A stretch of DNA of 14,341 nucleotides from an uncultured Bacilli bacterium (GTDB lineage Bacteria > Bacillota_I > Bacilli_A > RF39 > UBA660): the NCBI GenBank assembly GCA_944333305.1, contig CALVKV010000027.1, positions 1-14,341 on the forward strand, given 5' to 3'. The translations under genes and the position numbers were made by a program. The notes beneath the pieces are model-generated. The model worked only from the letters and a program-made list of their open reading frames with translations, did no database searches and was not told the DNA's origin. Shown one piece after another: positions 13,305-14,341 of this stretch. Every line of letters begins with the position of its first letter. Positions within the stretch are counted from its first letter, which is position 1.

Positions 13305-14230
13305 TGAATAAAGGTAAAAAGAAAAATATTATTCTAAAAATTATTGGTGGTAGTACCATTTTGTCAGTAGCTTTTGCAATGGTAATTTTAATTTGTGTGT
13401 TAATGATTTTTGATTTTTTTGGAACAAAACTTACAAAAGAAAAAGTCCAACACAATGAAGAATATGCAGATGCTTATAAGACTGCACTTAATACATATCT
13501 AAAAGATGGATACGTTCCACTACAAAGACTATTATATTTTTATTTGGAAGATTCAACATTGACGCTAGATATTCTATATACAATGAATCAAAATAAAGAG
13601 GCAAAAACTGCTAGAGAAATAGAAAGTGTTTGTGAAGATCAAAGGGTAAAAAATATGACTGCTTGCACTAATGTTAATATAGAAGAAAATAAAGATTATC
13701 TTGTAGTAAGTACAGGACATTTCAATTTTCCGTTAAAAAGTGAGTTTGCTGTAACAAGTTTCTTTAATGAACAAAGAACAGTATATGGAGAAAGTAATAC
13801 TCACAATGGTTGGGATTTAGCAGTACCAGCTCAAACACCAGTCTATTCAGTTTGTGATGGAGTAGTTGAAAAAGTAAACTTTACTCAAGATTCTAATCTT
13901 CCTTACGACCAAAGTGGAAATAGTGTTGGCAATACAATTACCTTAAAATGTGATAGTGATTATGATGAAACCTATTATGTAATATTCGCTCATCTTTATC
14001 CTAATAGTGCGAAAGTGAAAGAAGGAGATACAGTAAGTCATTGGACACAAGTTGCATCAGCAGGAACTACTGGATATTCAACTGGTAATCATTTACATTA
14101 TCAAGTAGAAAATGAAAATAGAGAATTAGTTGATGGAATGCAGTTAATTGATTTTACATTAAGTAGTTCATCAGACTTTAATGACTTTAAAAATCCTAAT
14201 ACTGGTTTTAGACCACCACTTGGAAATTAA
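13304..14230 (+). CDS. Membrane-anchored M23 peptidoglycan endopeptidase
   Basis: A 308-residue protein with a basic N-terminus, one membrane anchor (about 13-37) and a linker region (40-135) with Cys110 and Cys121. A LytM/M23 metallopeptidase domain follows (about 140-280). Zinc ligand candidates are His167 and Asp171 (HNGWD) and the HLH motif His263/His265, with His230 in FAHL as the usual catalytic or supporting His; all are intact. It would cut peptide cross-links in the donor or recipient wall to let the channel pass, the task of VirB1-type enzymes in Gram-negative systems and of Orf14-type hydrolases in Tn916. It lacks a second (lysozyme or NlpC/P60) domain. It is the last gene of the block in this window. 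Confidence 0.9.
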   Translation: MNKGKKKNIILKIIGGSTILSVAFAMVILICVLMIFDFFGTKLTKEKVQHNEEYADAYKTALNTYLKDGYVPLQRLLYFYLEDSTLTLDILYTMNQNKEAKTAREIESVCEDQRVKNMTACTNVNIEENKDYLVVSTGHFNFPLKSEFAVTSFFNEQRTVYGESNTHNGWDLAVPAQTPVYSVCDGVVEKVNFTQDSNLPYDQSGNSVGNTITLKCDSDYDETYYVIFAHLYPNSAKVKEGDTVSHWTQVASAGTTGYSTGNHLHYQVENENRELVDGMQLIDFTLSSSSDFNDFKNPNTGFRPPLGN

Positions 14231-14247
14231 AGGAAGCACATTTATAA

Positions 14248-14270
14248 TGGCTATTTTATGATGGTAGCCA
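14248..14270 (+). repeat. Inverted repeat TGGCTA / TAGCCA after the M23 gene
   Basis: TGGCTA (14248-14253) and TAGCCA (14265-14270) form a 6-bp inverted repeat with an 11-bp loop, followed by CTTTT. It could act as a weak terminator for the transfer operon or be part of the repeat cluster that follows. Confidence 0.4.
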
Positions 14271-14341
14271 CTTTTAAAGAAAAAGGTAGCCACAATATTT
14301 GTTTATATTAAAGGTATTTTTTATATAGGGTAGCCACTTTT
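14263..14341 (+). repeat. Three direct copies of GGTAGCCAC, two extended to GGTAGCCACTTTT
   Basis: GGTAGCCACTTTT occurs at 14263-14275 and 14329-14341, and GGTAGCCAC at 14285-14293. On the other strand the motif reads AAAAGTGGCTACC. Repeated short motifs of this type are seen as transposase-binding sites at the ends of IS21-like insertion sequences, so another mobile element may begin here and continue outside. The copy number and identity are visible; the IS link is inference from recollection. Confidence 0.55.

Noticed and set aside
1..14341. CRISPR arrays, tRNA or rRNA genes, and UGA-as-Trp recoding
   Set aside because: No regularly spaced long repeats, no cloverleaf or rRNA-like GC-rich blocks were noticed, and TGA ends several genes at sensible places.

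Overview
The window is AT-rich DNA of a low-GC Gram-positive bacterium (Bacillota, possibly a gut Bacilli or Erysipelotrichia-type lineage). The evidence is Shine-Dalgarno sites of the AGGAGG type, dominant AGA/TTA/AAT codons, an LPXTG-like cell-wall anchored protein with a sortase, and a Gram-positive type IV secretion (T4SS) gene set. TGA is used as a stop codon (for example at 800-802, 3245-3247 and 13123-13125), so the genetic code is the standard bacterial one and not the mycoplasma code. The whole window reads as part of an integrative and conjugative element (ICE) or related conjugative plasmid. No relaxase, coupling protein (VirD4/TcpA) or integrase is present, so both ends of the element lie outside.

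Left, 1-2640: control and accessory region. A double-HTH XRE repressor-like gene (cut by the window edge) reads leftward. Divergent from it are a small two-TM membrane protein and an unknown 160-aa protein. Then comes a 340-bp non-coding stretch with two consensus promoters, an 11-bp tandem repeat, a 7-bp dyad over a -35 box and a strong hairpin placed at the predicted transcription start. It leads to a 42-codon Cys-containing small ORF and an ArpU/RinA-like regulator. A 13-codon mini-ORF, apparently the remnant of a 28-codon one, follows.

Middle, 2640-8610: surface and accessory operon. It holds a membrane-anchored low-complexity protein with a four-Cys C-terminal domain, a SpaA/Cna-B adhesin with a thioester head and a VPNTS sorting signal, and a sortase overlapping it. 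These are followed by five short genes: a small unknown, a degenerate serine-recombinase catalytic-domain-only protein, an SSB-like OB-fold protein and two unknown proteins. A perfect 10-bp-stem terminator closes this block.

Right, 8610-14230: mating-channel operon. It encodes a VirB2-like pilin, a VirB6-like polytopic protein, a VirB3/PrgI-like protein, a VirB4 ATPase, a 60-aa unknown and a membrane-anchored M23 peptidoglycan hydrolase, mostly overlapping or tightly spaced. The last 110 bp carry three direct copies of GGTAGCCAC, possibly the end of another mobile element that continues beyond the window.

Inferred working model: the XRE and ArpU-like regulators control the left promoters. 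The adhesin and sortase dress the donor cell wall for cell-cell contact. The M23 enzyme opens peptidoglycan, and the VirB2/3/4/6 set forms the channel. Intrinsic terminators inside the transfer region without obvious promoters after them suggest regulated read-through.
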